The notes: generated by a model from the sequence alone, not told the origin. 64,000 nt of DNA from Rheum nobile (GCA_027886185.1 WOAB01000188.1:930001-994000), one strand, 5' to 3'. Numbered from the stretch's first letter, positions 1 through 11,030 are shown. A program made the numbers and translations.

Positions 1-284
1 CTCACAAGGGCGAGTAGCTCCTTGTCATAGGTTGGATAATTCAATTTAGATCCACTTAGCTTTTCACTAAAGTATGCAATGGGGCGTCCCTCTTGCATAA
101 ACACTCCTCCAAGCCCAATACCTGATGCATCACATTCAATCTCAAAAGTTTTTGAAAAGTCAGGTAGAGATAGCAATGGTGCATGTGTTAGCTTGTGCTT
201 AAGAGTAGTAAAAGCTTCCTCTTGTCTCGCACCCCATAAAAAGGATACATTCTTCTTGGTGAGCTCGGTTAGAGGCGAAGCTAT
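1..284 (-). pseudogene. Ty3/gypsy RNase H fragment (left copy)
   Basis: The minus strand encodes the start of a gypsy RNase H domain, including an ECDAS-type first catalytic Asp and the following GIGLGGVFMQEG-like segment. It is near-identical to 4084-4368 and so belongs to the same element family as gypsy D. The window edge cuts it on the left. On the right it is cut at 284/285 by a SINE-like composite, at exactly the same codon as in the second copy. It is a fragment and cannot be functional alone. Confidence 0.85.
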
Positions 285-707
285 TGATGCGGTTCGAGGT
301 GGACCCCACAGGCCATGGACCGGGTCCTCGGCCGTAAACCTGGGTCTTGTGGGCTGTCAACCACCCAACCAGCCTCTCAGTCGGGCTCACCAGCTGGCGA
401 GGCCTAGCCCAACCACGAACAGCCCATGGGCTACAGCCCATGCACCCTAACCCTCCAAACACAAGGGGTGTTGCCAAGGGGAATCGAACCCCTGACCTTT
501 AACAAGCAGCTGATAAGCCACTTGTTAAAAAAGTGCACTTTTTTTATGAGTGTTGACCCCACGGTCCAGGACTCTAACCTGTGACCGTGGGCTGTCAACC
601 CCCGACCAGCCCAGGACTCTAACCTGTGGCATAGTCGGCGGGCCTAGCCCAAACTCAACAGGCCTGCAGGCCATACACCCCAACCCATTCACAGGGTGTT
701 AGCCTGT
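285..707 (-). mobile_element. SINE-like composite, family A (left duplicated copy)
   Basis: The block begins TGATGCGGTTCGAGG and reads as the reverse complement of a tRNA-derived unit. On the minus strand the pol III B-box-like GGTTCGATTCC lies near 480-492. A second, diverged unit in the same orientation follows at about 545-700. The two are joined by a short palindrome around 527-546 (A6 GTGCAC T7). A phrase AGGACTCTAACCTGTG is repeated within 540-640. The expected right terminus ending GCATCA is missing, so the composite is truncated where a different LTR sequence starts near 708. No coding capacity. Confidence 0.7.
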
Positions 708-2040
708 GAGTGTGAGTGTGAGTGTTTAGGTGGATTCCGACGCTTTCAAACTCAAACCAAATCTTCTTTCGCGAGTGGACTCTTGTGAGGGATTTATCAA
801 ACCTTGTTGAACCCTAGGTGGACTCCTTGGGTTCTACAAGTTGTTCAAGGCAACCGGGTGGACTCCTAGTTGTCGTTGTTCGCCTATCCGGTTCGTGTTC
901 GATCCACATCATCCGATCTCACCATCAACCTCTCATTCCACCATTTCCACCATTTCTGGAGTCTACACTTCAGCAGTGCATTCCTTGGAGCAATAGCAAG
1001 GTGTTCGTGGCGTTTTACCTTCCCCAGACGCGATCCTTCGAGGGCAAAAGCCATCATTTGGTATCAGAGCCAAAACAAGGTAAAACATTCCATTTTTGCT
1101 TGCGATTGTTTTCTTAAGTTCTCACGGGCTTTGATTAACCTTGTCCTAGAGCCGAGCGAAGCGAGAGCCTAGCTAAGACCACCCAAGAGGGTTGAGCGCC
1201 GGAGAGGAGAGTGCAAGGCCGAGAGGAGAGCGGCGGCGGCCTGGCCGTGGGAGGCGGCTGCCGAGGTGAACCCTAGTCCTTCTTTCCTTGTCCATCTAGC
1301 CATATCTCCTAAGATCGTGGGGAAATCTTGTTTAGAAGATTGTATTGCAAAATTAGATTTGGTTTTTCAAAAAGGGAAGTTGAGATATTCGTTTGAATCT
1401 GAAGATTTTCTGCCTTTTAAGAAAGCACGTTTTGCTCCCTTGATTTGCAATTTTGCATCGTAGTTAAAAAAAAAGAGAAAGAAATAAAAAAAAAAGACGG
1501 GCTTGGAGCCCTTGCCATTTTTGTTTAAAAAGGTTGTAGCGGACCCGGGCAAAGCCTTGAGAAGTCCAAGGGCGTACGCCAAGTGGTCCCGGCCCGAAGG
1601 GCTTGAGAAGACCCCACCCGGCGTCTTTTCTCTATGGGTTGGGACATTTTCGGGTTTAGGCAAATACTTGAATTTTTCTTTGAGAAAAATTAAATTGATT
1701 TTTCAAGATACAATCTTTCCTAACAAATTCCCATATCTTATTTCCTTCCAAAGATTTCGGCCTTCCCAAAAAAATTGCCTAGCCGTGTGAGATCTTCATT
1801 CCAAGGTGATAAGGATCGACTTGGAGATGTGCTCGGTGCAAGGAATGGCCAACGACATGTCAAGGGATCAAGCTCCGGGGAAGGTGTTTGAGGACAAGAT
1901 GGGCGGTGCTTTTGGGGATGTTGTGGAGTGTTGTTGATGGAGTGGCAGGCTGCGTGATGTGGGATGGATTTTGAGAGGGATAAGTATTCTTCTATGGCTG
2001 GATATAATGCACCAACTAAAGAAGAACAAGAAAGCAACTT
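708..2040 (+). mobile_element. LTR retrotransposon C, 5' LTR end and leader (partial)
   Basis: This is the 3' part of an LTR ending CCATCA at 1056, then a TT spacer, a tRNA-Met primer site and a long leader with a GC-rich block (about 1140-1270) and an A-rich stretch (1464-1498). A short ATG-initiated reading frame at 1845-1937 (30 codons) could be the beginning of gag, but it stops at once. Most of the leader reappears in opposite orientation at 9546-10500, for example the CTTGAGAAGTCCAAGGGCGT block near 1556 and its complement near 9985. The body of the element is absent. Confidence 0.65.
1059..1071 (+). promoter_or_regulatory. Primer-binding site of element C
   Basis: TGGTATCAGAGCC lies two bases after the LTR terminus CATCA. 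It is the standard plant LTR-retrotransposon site complementary to the 3' end of initiator tRNA-Met and would prime minus-strand DNA synthesis. Confidence 0.9.
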
Positions 2041-2602
2041 TGGATACTACTCACCAAGGTTGATTTTTGGGGTTGAGATCGATGTTACTCACGATTAGTT
2101 TGAGCTTCAAAATACTCTGAAAAGAGAGTGTTTTCTGGATAGAAAATTAGGGTTTCAAAGCTACCCAAAACTGAATACAAAGTGAGGCTTAAAAACCTAG
2201 CATAAGCCAAACTGCACGTTTTGAAAAACTGAAATAAAAGGAGTCTTTTGGCCTTACACACAAGGCTGAGCAAAATCAGAAATAACTATGCCATGAAGGT
2301 GTCTTTTAAGGTACTTAAATGTCGCCTTTGAAAGCCTCATAAGGCGCCAACTTCAATCCTTGGTTTGCATGACACTCGGCGGCGCCTTGACCACTAGGAT
2401 AGTGGCGTGCTTGTCCCATTGGCTCCGGGGTGTGCCTAGTGTGGCTAGGCCTTGCATGAGCATCTCTTGGAGCTCCTTAGCCTTGGCTCGAGTGAGCCTC
2501 CTTGGTTGAGCAGCTGGCTCCTTGAGGTCCTCTTCACTTGAAGCACTAGCAAGTCTTGGCGAGCGTCGAGGTGTGACTTCATGATGGGATGGAATCACAT
2601 CA
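2041..2602 (-). repeat. 3' LTR of gypsy D (partial, inner edge at 2602)
   Basis: On the minus strand a polypurine tract (2603-2616, GAAGGGGGGGAGGA) is followed directly by TGATGTGATTCC, the usual arrangement at the start of a 3' LTR. The integrase reading frame continues about 250 bases into this LTR. The outer edge is not defined; somewhere near 2040 the sequence changes to element C. No matching 5' LTR of this type is present in the window. Confidence 0.6.
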
Positions 2603-2865
2603 TCCTCCCCCCCTTCAAAGAGATTCGACCTCGAATCTGCACCTTGTTGCTCCTCATCTTCTTCCACCAAGTATGGAGCTAGGTCCGCCACATTGAAGAC
2701 ATCATGAACACCATAGGAAGGGTGCAGCTCCAACCTATAGGCGTTGTTGTTGATGCGCTCCAAGAACTGAAATGGACCATCTCCTCGGGGCTTGAGCTTA
2801 GAGTTCCTTAGTGTAGGGAACCTCTCCTTCCTTAGATGCACCCAAACAAGGTCCCCCGGTTCCAT
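2353..2865 (-). pseudogene. Gypsy D integrase C-terminal domain and tail
   Basis: A 170-residue reading frame with the GPY/F-type integrase C-terminus: GDLVWVHLRKERF, then RGDGPF and FNVADLAPY. It is followed by an acidic stretch (SNLFEGGEDDV) that ends at the polypurine tract. The last third lies inside the 3' LTR and carries the motif RRLTRAKAKELQEML seen in several other gypsy families here. No chromodomain is recognisable. In the parent polyprotein this region would bind DNA and help choose target sites. It is separated from the catalytic core by a frame break near 2866. Confidence 0.85.
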
Positions 2866-2867
2866 GA

Positions 2868-3440
2868 TCAGCTCCTTCCTCTTCTTGTTGGCCTGCTTGG
2901 CGTATTGCTCTTGATAGCTTGGTCGACACCTTCTTCACTCAGTTGTCCCTTGATTGCATAGGGCACCAGGTCTAGTGGGGTGGCCGGGTTCCTTCCATAC
3001 ACCACCTCAAATGGCGTCTTGCGTGTGGCTGAATGGATAGACCTATTATAGGCAAATTCAATGAATGGCAAGCAATCTTCCCACCTGCGCAAGTTAGTCT
3101 TAACCAATGATCTAAGCAAGGCTCCAAGAGTTCGATTTACCACCTCAGTTTTCCCATCGGTTTGGGGATGACATGTGGTAGAGAAGAGCAACTTGGTACC
3201 TAGCTTTGCCCATAGGGACTTCCAAAAATAGCTCAAGAACTTGACATCACGGTCAGAAACAATAGTATGGGGAATGCCATGTAACCTAACAATATGCTCA
3301 AAGAATAGATTAGCCACATTAGGTGCATCATCAGTTTTGTGACAAGCTATAAAATGAGCCATTTTGCTAAACCTATCCACAACCACAAAGATTGAATCAC
3401 TTCCTCTTTTAGTCCTCGGGAGACCAAGCACAAAGTCCAT
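2868..3440 (-). pseudogene. Gypsy D integrase catalytic core
   Basis: A 190-residue frame covering the DDE integrase core: first Asp in VVVDRFSKMAHF, second in IVSDRDVKF, and Glu in QTDGKTEVVNR, so the triad is intact. Integrase joins the ends of the cDNA to chromosomal DNA. Upstream in the same frame a Trp codon has become TGA at 3453-3455, which separates the core from the zinc-binding domain. The C-terminal residues drift out of the family pattern (SNTPSRPTRRGRS), which marks the frame break before the next segment. The copy is inactive. Confidence 0.88.
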
Positions 3441-3459
3441 AGAGATGTCTTCTCAAGGC

Positions 3460-4368
3460 CTATGAGGAATTGGCAATGGTGTGTAAAGCCCATGTGGATT
3501 CAACGCATGATGCATGATGCACAAAATTGCTAAACTTTGCTTGTTTACAAGTCACGCATGATGCACAAAATTTCTCAACATCTCTATGCATGCGTGGCCA
3601 GTAGAAGTGTTCCTTGAGGGCATGTAAGGTCTTAGTCACACCAAAGTGTCCCATGAGACCCCCACCATGCGCCTCTTGGACAAGCAACTTTCGGCTAGAT
3701 CCACTTGGAATACACAATCTAGACCCCTTAAGTAGATACCCCTCATGCAAGTAGTATTGTTCCTTACTCCCTATAGATTGGCATGCTTTATACAATTCTT
3801 TAAAATCAGCATCATTAGCATACAAATCCTTCATGAAAGCAAATCCTAGCATGCGGGCATCTAGAGTGGAAAAGAGAGCATACCTCCTTGACAAAGCATC
3901 GGCCACAACATTTACTTTCCCCTTCTTGTGCTTGATTACATATGGGAAAGCTTCAATGGACTCCACCCACTTGGCATGACGCTTGTTGAGCTTATTTTGA
4001 CTCTTAAGGAACTTGAGAGCTTTATGGTCTGAATGGATGACAAATTCCCTTGGAAGTAGGTAATGTTGCCATGTCTTGAGAACTCTCACAAGGGCGAGTA
4101 GCTCCTTGTCATAGGTTGGATAATTCAATTTAGATCCACTTAGCTTTTCACTAAAGTATGCAATGGGGTGTCCCTCTTGCATAAGCACTCCTCCAAGCCC
4201 AATACTTGAGGCATCACATTCAATCTCAAAAGTTTTTGAAAAGTAAGGTAGAGATAGCAATGGTGCATGTGTTAGCTTGTGCTTAAGAGTAGTAAAAGCT
4301 TCCTCTTGTCTCGCACCCCATAAAAAGGATACATTCTTCTTGGTGAGCTCGGTTAGAGGCGAAGCTAT
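3460..4368 (-). pseudogene. Gypsy D RNase H and integrase zinc-binding region
   Basis: On the minus strand this encodes, in order, the RT-RNase H connection (SPLTELTKKNVSFLWG), RNase H with acidic residues in IECDASS, YDKELLAL, IHSDHKAL and VADALSRR, and an HHCC integrase zinc domain (GLMGHFGVTKTL, then CASCVTC). The end is corrupted by a short local duplication around 3505-3560 (GCATGATGCACAAAAT twice), which shifts the frame. Reverse transcriptase is missing because a SINE-like composite occupies 4369 onward and unrelated sequence follows it. Confidence 0.88.
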
Positions 4369-4790
4369 TGATGCGGTTCGAGGTGGACCCCACACGCCAT
4401 GGATCGGGTCCTCGGCCGTAAACCTGGGTCTTGTGGGCTGTCAACCACCCAACCAGCCCCTCAGTCGGGCTCACCAGCTGGCGAGGCCTAGCCCAACCAT
4501 GAACAGCCCATGGGCTACAGCCCATGCACCCTAACCCTCCAAACACAAGGGGTGTTGCCAGGGGAAATCGAACCCCTGACCTTTAACAAGCAGCTGATAA
4601 GCCACTTGTTAAAAAAGTGCACTTTTTTGATGAGTGTGGACCCCACGGTCCAAGACTCTAACGTGACCGTGGGCTGTCAACCCCCGACCAGCCCAGGACT
4701 CTAACCTGTGGCATAGCCGACGGGCCTAGCCCAAACTCAACAGGCATGCAGGCCATACACCCAACCCATTCACAGGGTGTTAGCCTGTTG
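4369..4790 (-). mobile_element. SINE-like composite, family A (right duplicated copy)
   Basis: Near-identical to 285-707, with the same TGATGCGG start, reversed B-box segment, A6 GTGCAC T6 palindrome near 4610 and diverged second unit. It sits at the identical codon of the gypsy reading frame (left flank GCTAT in both). The two copies therefore descend from one insertion that was later duplicated with its host. After 4790 the flanks differ: the left copy runs into element C, this one into a gag fragment. Confidence 0.75.
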
Positions 4791-5197
4791 GTTGTTGGAG
4801 GTGGGACTTGAGGGCACGCGCCGGGGGCGGGACCGCGAGGAGGTTGAGCAACACGCGCGGCACCGGTGGGCGCGGTCACGGGCACGACTAGACTGAGCCG
4901 CGTCTGCGGGGTGGTGTGGCTAGCCGTGGGTTGAGAGCCGGCGACAATGGCGGCCAAGTTAAGCTCGAGGGCAGCCATGCGGGCGTCGACGGCGGCGGCA
5001 GCGACGGTGGCGGCGGCGGCGGCGGCCTCCCTCTCGCGGCGGAACGCAGCCAATTCGACGTGGGCCGCGCGCAAGGCCTCGGCGGCTGCCTCCTTGGCTT
5101 GGTTTTCCGCAGCGAGCCTAGCCGCAAAAGATGTGGGGGAGAGCGTGGGCCATGAACTCCGAGGGCTCCTAATGCCAGTATCCAAGGGATCCTCCAT
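4791..5197 (-). pseudogene. Gag N-terminal fragment (probable)
   Basis: A minus-strand frame starting at 5197 (MEDPLDTGIRSPRSS) has an Ala/Glu/Arg-rich stretch likely to form a coiled coil (residues about 30-75) and then a Pro-rich segment before it runs into the SINE-like composite. Its position 3' of a primer site and LTR (6551-7383) on the same strand makes a gag start the best guess. No CCHC knuckle or capsid motif is visible. The GC-rich composition yields overlapping shadow frames on both strands. Confidence 0.5.
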
Positions 5198-6550
5198 GTG
5201 TGGGCTCTTCTACAAGAGGCCACAAAGCAAACAAAGTAAACAATTCCCAAGGAACAAGGAAAGGAGCTAAAGTGAGAAGCTTAGGAAATGAAATTAAAGA
5301 CACAAGCACACACAAGTCAATGGCTCAAGCAATGGGATACAAGGGAGAGCATTGCATGTAACTTGAGAAATGGGGGGGGGGGGGAACCAAGGCACCTTCC
5401 AACCAAGCCAATGTGTATGCCTTAGGCTACGTAGATAAAAGGACCAAAGTGTAACTTAGGATGGCAAGCCCAACGGGAGGGCAATTCGGCCACCCTATGG
5501 ACCCAACAAGAGGATGAAGTAGCTATGGCAAGGGAGAGAAGAAAATGGAGGGGAGGGCTTAGTGGCCCAAGTTGCCAAGTGAGGGTGGGAGAGCCCACCA
5601 AGGGTTGTGGACCCAAACCGAAGGGAAAAAAGAAGAAAAGAAGCTTGACCTTTGCTTTGCTTTGTTTTTTTTTTGTATTCGGTTTTGTTCTCTTTTTTTT
5701 TTGGGTCTCTTGCCTTTTGTTTTGACCTCTTGAAATATTTTTGGCTTTTTCTTAAGCAAAGGGAAGCAAGGCCGAAATAGACTTGGTGTTTTGAAGTCAA
5801 GGAGTGGAGCCACAACACTTTTTGTAAGGAATGGCAACAAGGGTATGCAGAAATTTTTTTGTTTGTACGTGCCAAGTCACCATGTAGTGGTGGGACAAGG
5901 CCTAGGAAGGAAGAGAGAGGAAGTTCCTTTGCCACAACAATTTCGGCCCCCCTAAAATGGAATCCACTAAGGAGCTGTCCTTATATTCCTCCCACTAACC
6001 CATCATCCCAAGGTACTATTTGGCTTTTTACCCAAAATAGCCAAAGGGAGACAAAAAGTACAAGGAGAAGGTGGAGGTGGCCTCCCAAAGGACAAGGTAC
6101 ATGCAATGGGACAAAAAGGACAAGTAGGAGGTGGAGGCAAGGAACACACACGGCCAGCTGGGGGGTAGGTGTGGGGCGGCAGTAGGGGAGGTGGTGGGCG
6201 GAGCTACGACGGCAGGGGGGTGTTCTAGTCGCCGGAGATGGTAGTGGGCGGCGGAAGTGGATTTGTTTGGGCTATTTTGGTGCGTTTTTGGTGGGGGAAC
6301 AAGCGACAACAATGATGAGCACTAAAATAGCATGGAAACATGAAGAAAAGACATGGAAAATGCAGAAAAACTGAGCATGCAACTTTAACACAAAGCAAGA
6401 ATAAACAAGAAAAAAATTCTAGCTAGCAAGGAAGACAAAGAGCAAAACTAAAGGAACCATGGAAGCAACAAAGGAGAGCATGCTAGCTATGGAAAAGAAC
6501 TATAAAAAAATGAATTTTGAAAGGGAGAAGAGGACTTAGCTTGGGCTTTT
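5198..6550 (-). other. Retrotransposon leader, no gene seen
   Basis: Non-coding stretch between the gag start and the primer site on the minus strand. It contains a run of 13 G (5372-5384), T-rich tracts near 5668-5702 and no conserved protein. It is best read as the 5' untranslated leader of the element whose LTR is at 6567-7383. Confidence 0.55.
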
Positions 6551-6564
6551 GGCTCTTGATACCA
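6551..6564 (-). promoter_or_regulatory. Primer-binding site (variant)
   Basis: Minus strand TGGTATCAAGAGCC, two bases from the LTR terminus CTCATCA. It differs from the usual TGGTATCAGAGCC by one extra A but is otherwise the initiator tRNA-Met site. Confidence 0.8.
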
Positions 6565-6566
6565 AT

Positions 6567-7383
6567 TGATGAGAAACAACCCTCCAAAGGTGAGGCTTTG
6601 TTCCTCTAGAAGCTAGATCTAGACCAAGGGGAGCCTCCTTCTCCTTCCTAGATGTGGGAACCTTGCAAATGATTCTTGAATGAGGTGTTGGACCGCCGGA
6701 AACCAAGGGGGAAGTCGCCGGACTGAGGTTGGACTGGCCGGAGCTTGAAATGGGCGGCGGCGCCGGCGTGAGACCAAGGGAACCTCCCTTGGAGGTTCCT
6801 TGACCGAGATGTAACTTGAACCGATTTCATGCTTGTGGATTTGAGTGAGAGATTGTGAGAGATTGAGAGAAGGAAGAGATTTGGAAGATGTTTGAGTTGA
6901 TAGAATTAATTGGATGCCTTAGGGGAGGTTTACTCTACCCAAGGTAATGTTCCAATTCTATATCTTCAACTGGTGGAAAAAGGAAGACAAGACAAGTTTA
7001 AATAGTCTAGGATTTCTAGGGGATTAGGAGCCCATGTGCAAATGGGTCCACACATCCCAAAATAGAAAGGCAATACATTAATTAAATAACAGCAAAGGGA
7101 AAGGGGGATAAAAGCCATAAAGGCTTGGATAGGGACGCGCGCTTGAATGCCTTGGAGTCGAAGCACCAGGTGCTTGATTGTCGTGGCATTGAAGTGTCGA
7201 CGTCTTGGTTACTCAGAGATGGTCCACAAGAGTAGGGGCGGGATTTGGACCGGCGGCTCCTTCGTGGTTGGTTCCATGAGGGCTCGGTGGACTAGGGCGG
7301 TGATGGCTTGGGCCATGGCTCGGGCCCGGGCCCTAGTCACCGGGCCTTGAGGCTCGTCGTTGATGAGTGGTTGACACTCATCA
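6567..7383 (-). repeat. 5' LTR, family L (817 bp)
   Basis: Minus-strand LTR with TGATGAGTGTC at its start (7383) and TTTCTCATCA at its end (6567), followed by a primer site. The middle is homologous to K's LTRs (29358-29989 and 39463-39959) and to Q's LTR (40893-41696), sharing for example the segment CCAAGCCTTTATGGCTTTTA. A CTATTTAA box near 7000 could be the TATA element of the promoter. The LTR start forms a 9-bp stem with a 5-base loop (7361-7383). The partner 3' LTR is not in the window. Confidence 0.8.
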
Positions 7384-8570
7384 CTCGTGTTAAACTAGCA
7401 TATAAGTTCACATATAAATCCACACCAAAATCCATTACAGTAATATCGTATAAAACTATATAATAGCGTTGTTTCTAGCAATATATAGAACCTATTATAA
7501 AGTCATATTTTAACACATCGTTTTATAAAATCTGTTCCCAAACTTAAAATAACAATTTTATTCCATCTTAATTAACAATCAATTAATTGATAATCAAGGG
7601 AAATATGGAATAATGAGCAAGAGCGAACCGCCACTTGCCTTAGACTAGACGAATCGAAGATGTCGGGTTCTGAGATCTAGAGACTGGAATTTGAGTACGG
7701 ATTCCTACGACGACGATGAGATATAGGACGGAACCCTAAGTTAGGTACGATACAAAATGAATAAACGAAGCGATGAAGGGAAGAAAGAAAGCCTAAGCCA
7801 CGGCCGTGGTTGCCAAAGCCATGATCGCGCTTGCTGAGCAAGGCCGCGGTCGCGGCTGGCATATCCGCGGTCGCGGTTTCTTGGGCTCAAGCCGCGGTTG
7901 GCATAACCGCGGTCGCGGATGCCCATCCTGACGACGGCTTGGAGACGTTTCGAGCTTACCAACGACGACGACTTCCTTCACCACTGCGAACACCACCACT
8001 CCAAGGCTTCCCAAGGCACTTCCAACGACCACCAAAAACTCCGGCGATGACTAGAAAACTCCGGCGACAAAGCTTTAACGAGAGAGAGATGAGAGAACTG
8101 TGGATGGAGAAGAAGGCTGACCCGGGCTTCTATTTATAGCCAAGGAGGAGGAGCCGTTCACCCCCTCACCGGCAACTCAACTGGTTGCCCTCCCCTCACC
8201 GACGAGTGTTGAATAAACGAGGGAAATATCGAGCGTCGGCGTTCGAAAATAGAGGAAGAAGAAGACGAACTAGATATCTGCGATCGCGGAAACAGGGCCG
8301 CGATCGCGGTTTAGCTCTGGGCGAATCCGCGCTTGCGGATTCAATCCGTGGTCGCGGAACTGTCGTGATCGCGTCACTTGGCCTCTGGTCGCGGGTCTCG
8401 TTTGAGGACATGCTAAATTTTATTATTTTTAGCACTCCTAAATACTTTATGACCCACACTTTTATAAAACGTACAATAATACGTTCAAAAGATTTTTACA
8501 AAGATTACATAAATTGTCCATCACGTCTTTCTTACAAAACGACAATTCGGGACTTTTAGGGGTTATTACA
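7384..8570 (-). repeat. Probable LTR of another gypsy-type element (U)
   Basis: Read on the minus strand the block starts TGTAATAACCCCTAAAAG at 8570, a form common at the start of plant gypsy LTRs. It has a TATAAATAG box near 8131-8138, then a GC-rich transcribed-looking part and an AT-rich end. Two clusters of a GCGGTCGCGG-like decamer flank the TATA region (about 7850-7920 and 8280-8350). I could not fix the left edge or a target duplication. No protein domain is visible. Confidence 0.45.
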
Positions 8571-9545
8571 ATTACTTCTTATATACCGTCTCCATTTATT
8601 ATCCCATGTAATAGCTCATAAATCTATCCAAAAGATTGTAACTACCTTAGAATATTAATCTCCAAGATTATCCTACTATTATGCACTATTCACCATAAAG
8701 AACTTAATATCTCTTTAAGAAAAGAACACTACTTTTCTCTTCGAATTTCCTCTCTATGATCAGATCCCAAGGTACATACATAACTTTCATATAACCCAAA
8801 TATTAAATCTTAGTAACTCCCAAATATTATATCTACTTATTCCTTAAATGTACATCTCCCAAGTACATTATTTACCTCAATTAAATTTGGTCATTATGTT
8901 CATCTCTAACTCAAAGCCCAAATAAAATTTAACTCTTCCAAATAATTCATCTCTAACTTAAGACCATTAAGATTCCTTAATTTTCCAAAATAGAATCACA
9001 CAACTTATTAGTCTCATTATCCTCAAAATACGATTTGATAATTGATTTATCGCATGGAATGATCAATCACTTTATTTACCCAAAACGTGTCATGAGATCA
9101 CCTTAATAGACATATATCACTTTTTCATCAAGTCAAGTTGATAAAAATCCATAAACTTACGTTAACCCATACTTTTAATCCACATAATTCAAAACAAACT
9201 TTTACCGACTAAGTTTGATATTCACCAATAAATCCTTTAATACTTAATTTCTCTCACAAAATTTGTTACCCCAATTTAAGCAAACTTTTTGGCTAACCAA
9301 ATTTACCATCTACCTCGGACTAAATCCCTTAATACTCCTCGTATCATTATAACACTAAAAAAATCTTATGATGTCACTTACTACTTAATCATCCCAAATT
9401 ATACACTTAATCATCCTAAAAAGTTTTAAACCACAAGTCTTATAAGGAACACACTCACCCAATAATTTAGGAAAAGATATCTCCAAAAAGATAATAGAGA
9501 TTTTCTTGAATTAATGTTAACAAATAAAATCAACACAAGATAAGA
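8571..9545. other. AT-rich stretch, no gene seen
   Basis: Nearly 1 kb of AT-rich sequence without a credible reading frame. It directly abuts the LTR-like block U, so it may be the 3' untranslated internal part of that element. No polypurine tract is obvious at the junction, so the link is only suggestive. Confidence 0.4.
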
Positions 9546-11030
9546 TACTTCCTTATTTCTCTAGTGAAGATCTCGGCTACCTTGTGGGAAGATTGGGCCG
9601 CACTTTTGGGCATATGGCAAGATCTAGACTTGTCAAAATGTCGTCCAAGAGGATAAAAGGAAGGCCACCAAATATCCTTCAAGATATCCTAACCAACCAA
9701 GATAACAATTTCCAAAAGAGCAAGATTTGTTTCCAAAAATTCTCACCTCCCTTGGAAAAAAGGTCTCACATGGCTAGAAGGCTTAGAAAAGGGCCGAATT
9801 TGTTTGGGAAAATTTACCAGATATGGAAAGTTTGTTAAGCAAAATCATATCTTGAAAAAGCAATTTTATTTTTCTTCAAAGAAATTCAAATATTTGCTTA
9901 AAAATCTGAAAATGACCCTACTCTTAGAGAAAAGACGCACGGGCGGGGTCTTCTCATGCCCTTTGTGCCAGGACCACTTGACGTACGCCCTTGGACTTCT
10001 CAAGGCTTTGCCCGAGTCCGCTACAACCTTTTTGACAAAAGTGACAAGGGCTACTAGCCTGCCTTTTTCTTTCCTTTTTTTCTTTGTTTTTTTTTACACT
10101 AAAATGCTGGCACGAAATTGAAAAACAAAGGGAGCAAAAATGTCCTTTCTCGCAAGCAGGAAATCTTCCGATTCAAACAAATATAACAATTTCCTTTTTG
10201 AAAAAACGAAATTGATTTAGCAACACCCAATCTTCCAAAATAAGATCTTCCCACGATCTTAGGAGAAATGGCTAAAAATGAATGGGAGAAAGGGGTTAGG
10301 GTTCACCTCGGTAACCGCCACCCACGGCCAGGCCGCCGCCGCTCCCCTCTCGGTTTTGCTCTCTCCTCGCCGGCACTCAACTCTCTTGGGTGGGTTTGGC
10401 TAGGCACTCACTTCGCTCGGCTCTGGGACAAGTTTAAACGAAGCCCGTGAGAACTTAAGAAGACAAATACAAGCAAACTGGAACGTTCTACCTTGATTTG
10501 CCTCTGATACCAAATGATGGCTTCCGCCTTCGCAGGATCGCTTTGGGCTAGGTAGAACGCCATGTCTCGCTTATCGACTTTCCAAAAAAAGTTCACGGGT
10601 GAATGGAATGCTCTAGAAATGGTTGAAGATGACGGCACAAGAAGTTGATGTTGGGTAGGCTTGTAGATGGTGACAACGTAACCGGGATAGGCGAACAACA
10701 TCGTCTTGGAGTCCACCGAGACGACTTGCATGACTTGCTCTTCTCGTGGAGTCCACCAAGAGTCGAACAAGGTTTGAATCATCGAATGATGGAGTCCACC
10801 AACACTTATGAACTCGGGTTGAGATTTGCTAGATCCGGAATCCACCAAAATAAGCAAAACATGCGATTGAATCAAATTCGAATCCTCAAAACTTGAACAA
10901 TCAATATTCCAATCCAGGAATGAAGTAAACAATGTGTTTTCTCAAATTAATCAAAAGCTCAAAAACTGAAATGCCAAAACCACCATATAAATAGTCTAAG
11001 AATGTCACGTGCTAAAAACAGAAAGTTAAT
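9546..11030 (-). mobile_element. LTR retrotransposon C', leader and LTR (inverted relative of C)
   Basis: Minus-strand counterpart of element C. The leader at 9900-10450 matches 1130-1640 in reverse complement, with the same GC-rich segment and the AGAAAAGACGC block. The primer site is at 10501-10512 (TGGTATCAGAGG, last bases altered) and the LTR begins at 10515 (TGATGGCTTCC when read on plus). The LTR outer edge is uncertain, about 11030. A small frame at 10268-10450 is on the opposite strand and is judged a shadow. No gag or pol remains. Confidence 0.6.
10501..10512 (-). promoter_or_regulatory. Primer-binding site of C'
   Basis: Minus strand TGGTATCAGAGG, two bases from the LTR edge at 10515. 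It shows one mismatch to the consensus TGGTATCAGAGC. Confidence 0.75.

Noticed and set aside
4888..5270. Overlapping Ala/Pro/Ser-rich reading frames on both strands
   Set aside because: They arise from one GCG/GGC-rich stretch; only the minus frame from 5197 fits a retrotransposon context, so the others are shadows.
7677..8559. Several 60-124 residue frames that could be small host genes
   Set aside because: They fall inside an LTR-like block, overlap on both strands and carry no domain; composition bias explains them.
7384..8570. Solo LTR with a target duplication ATTAC
   Set aside because: ATTAC follows the right edge, but the only ATTAC on the left (near 7434) is not next to a TG terminus.
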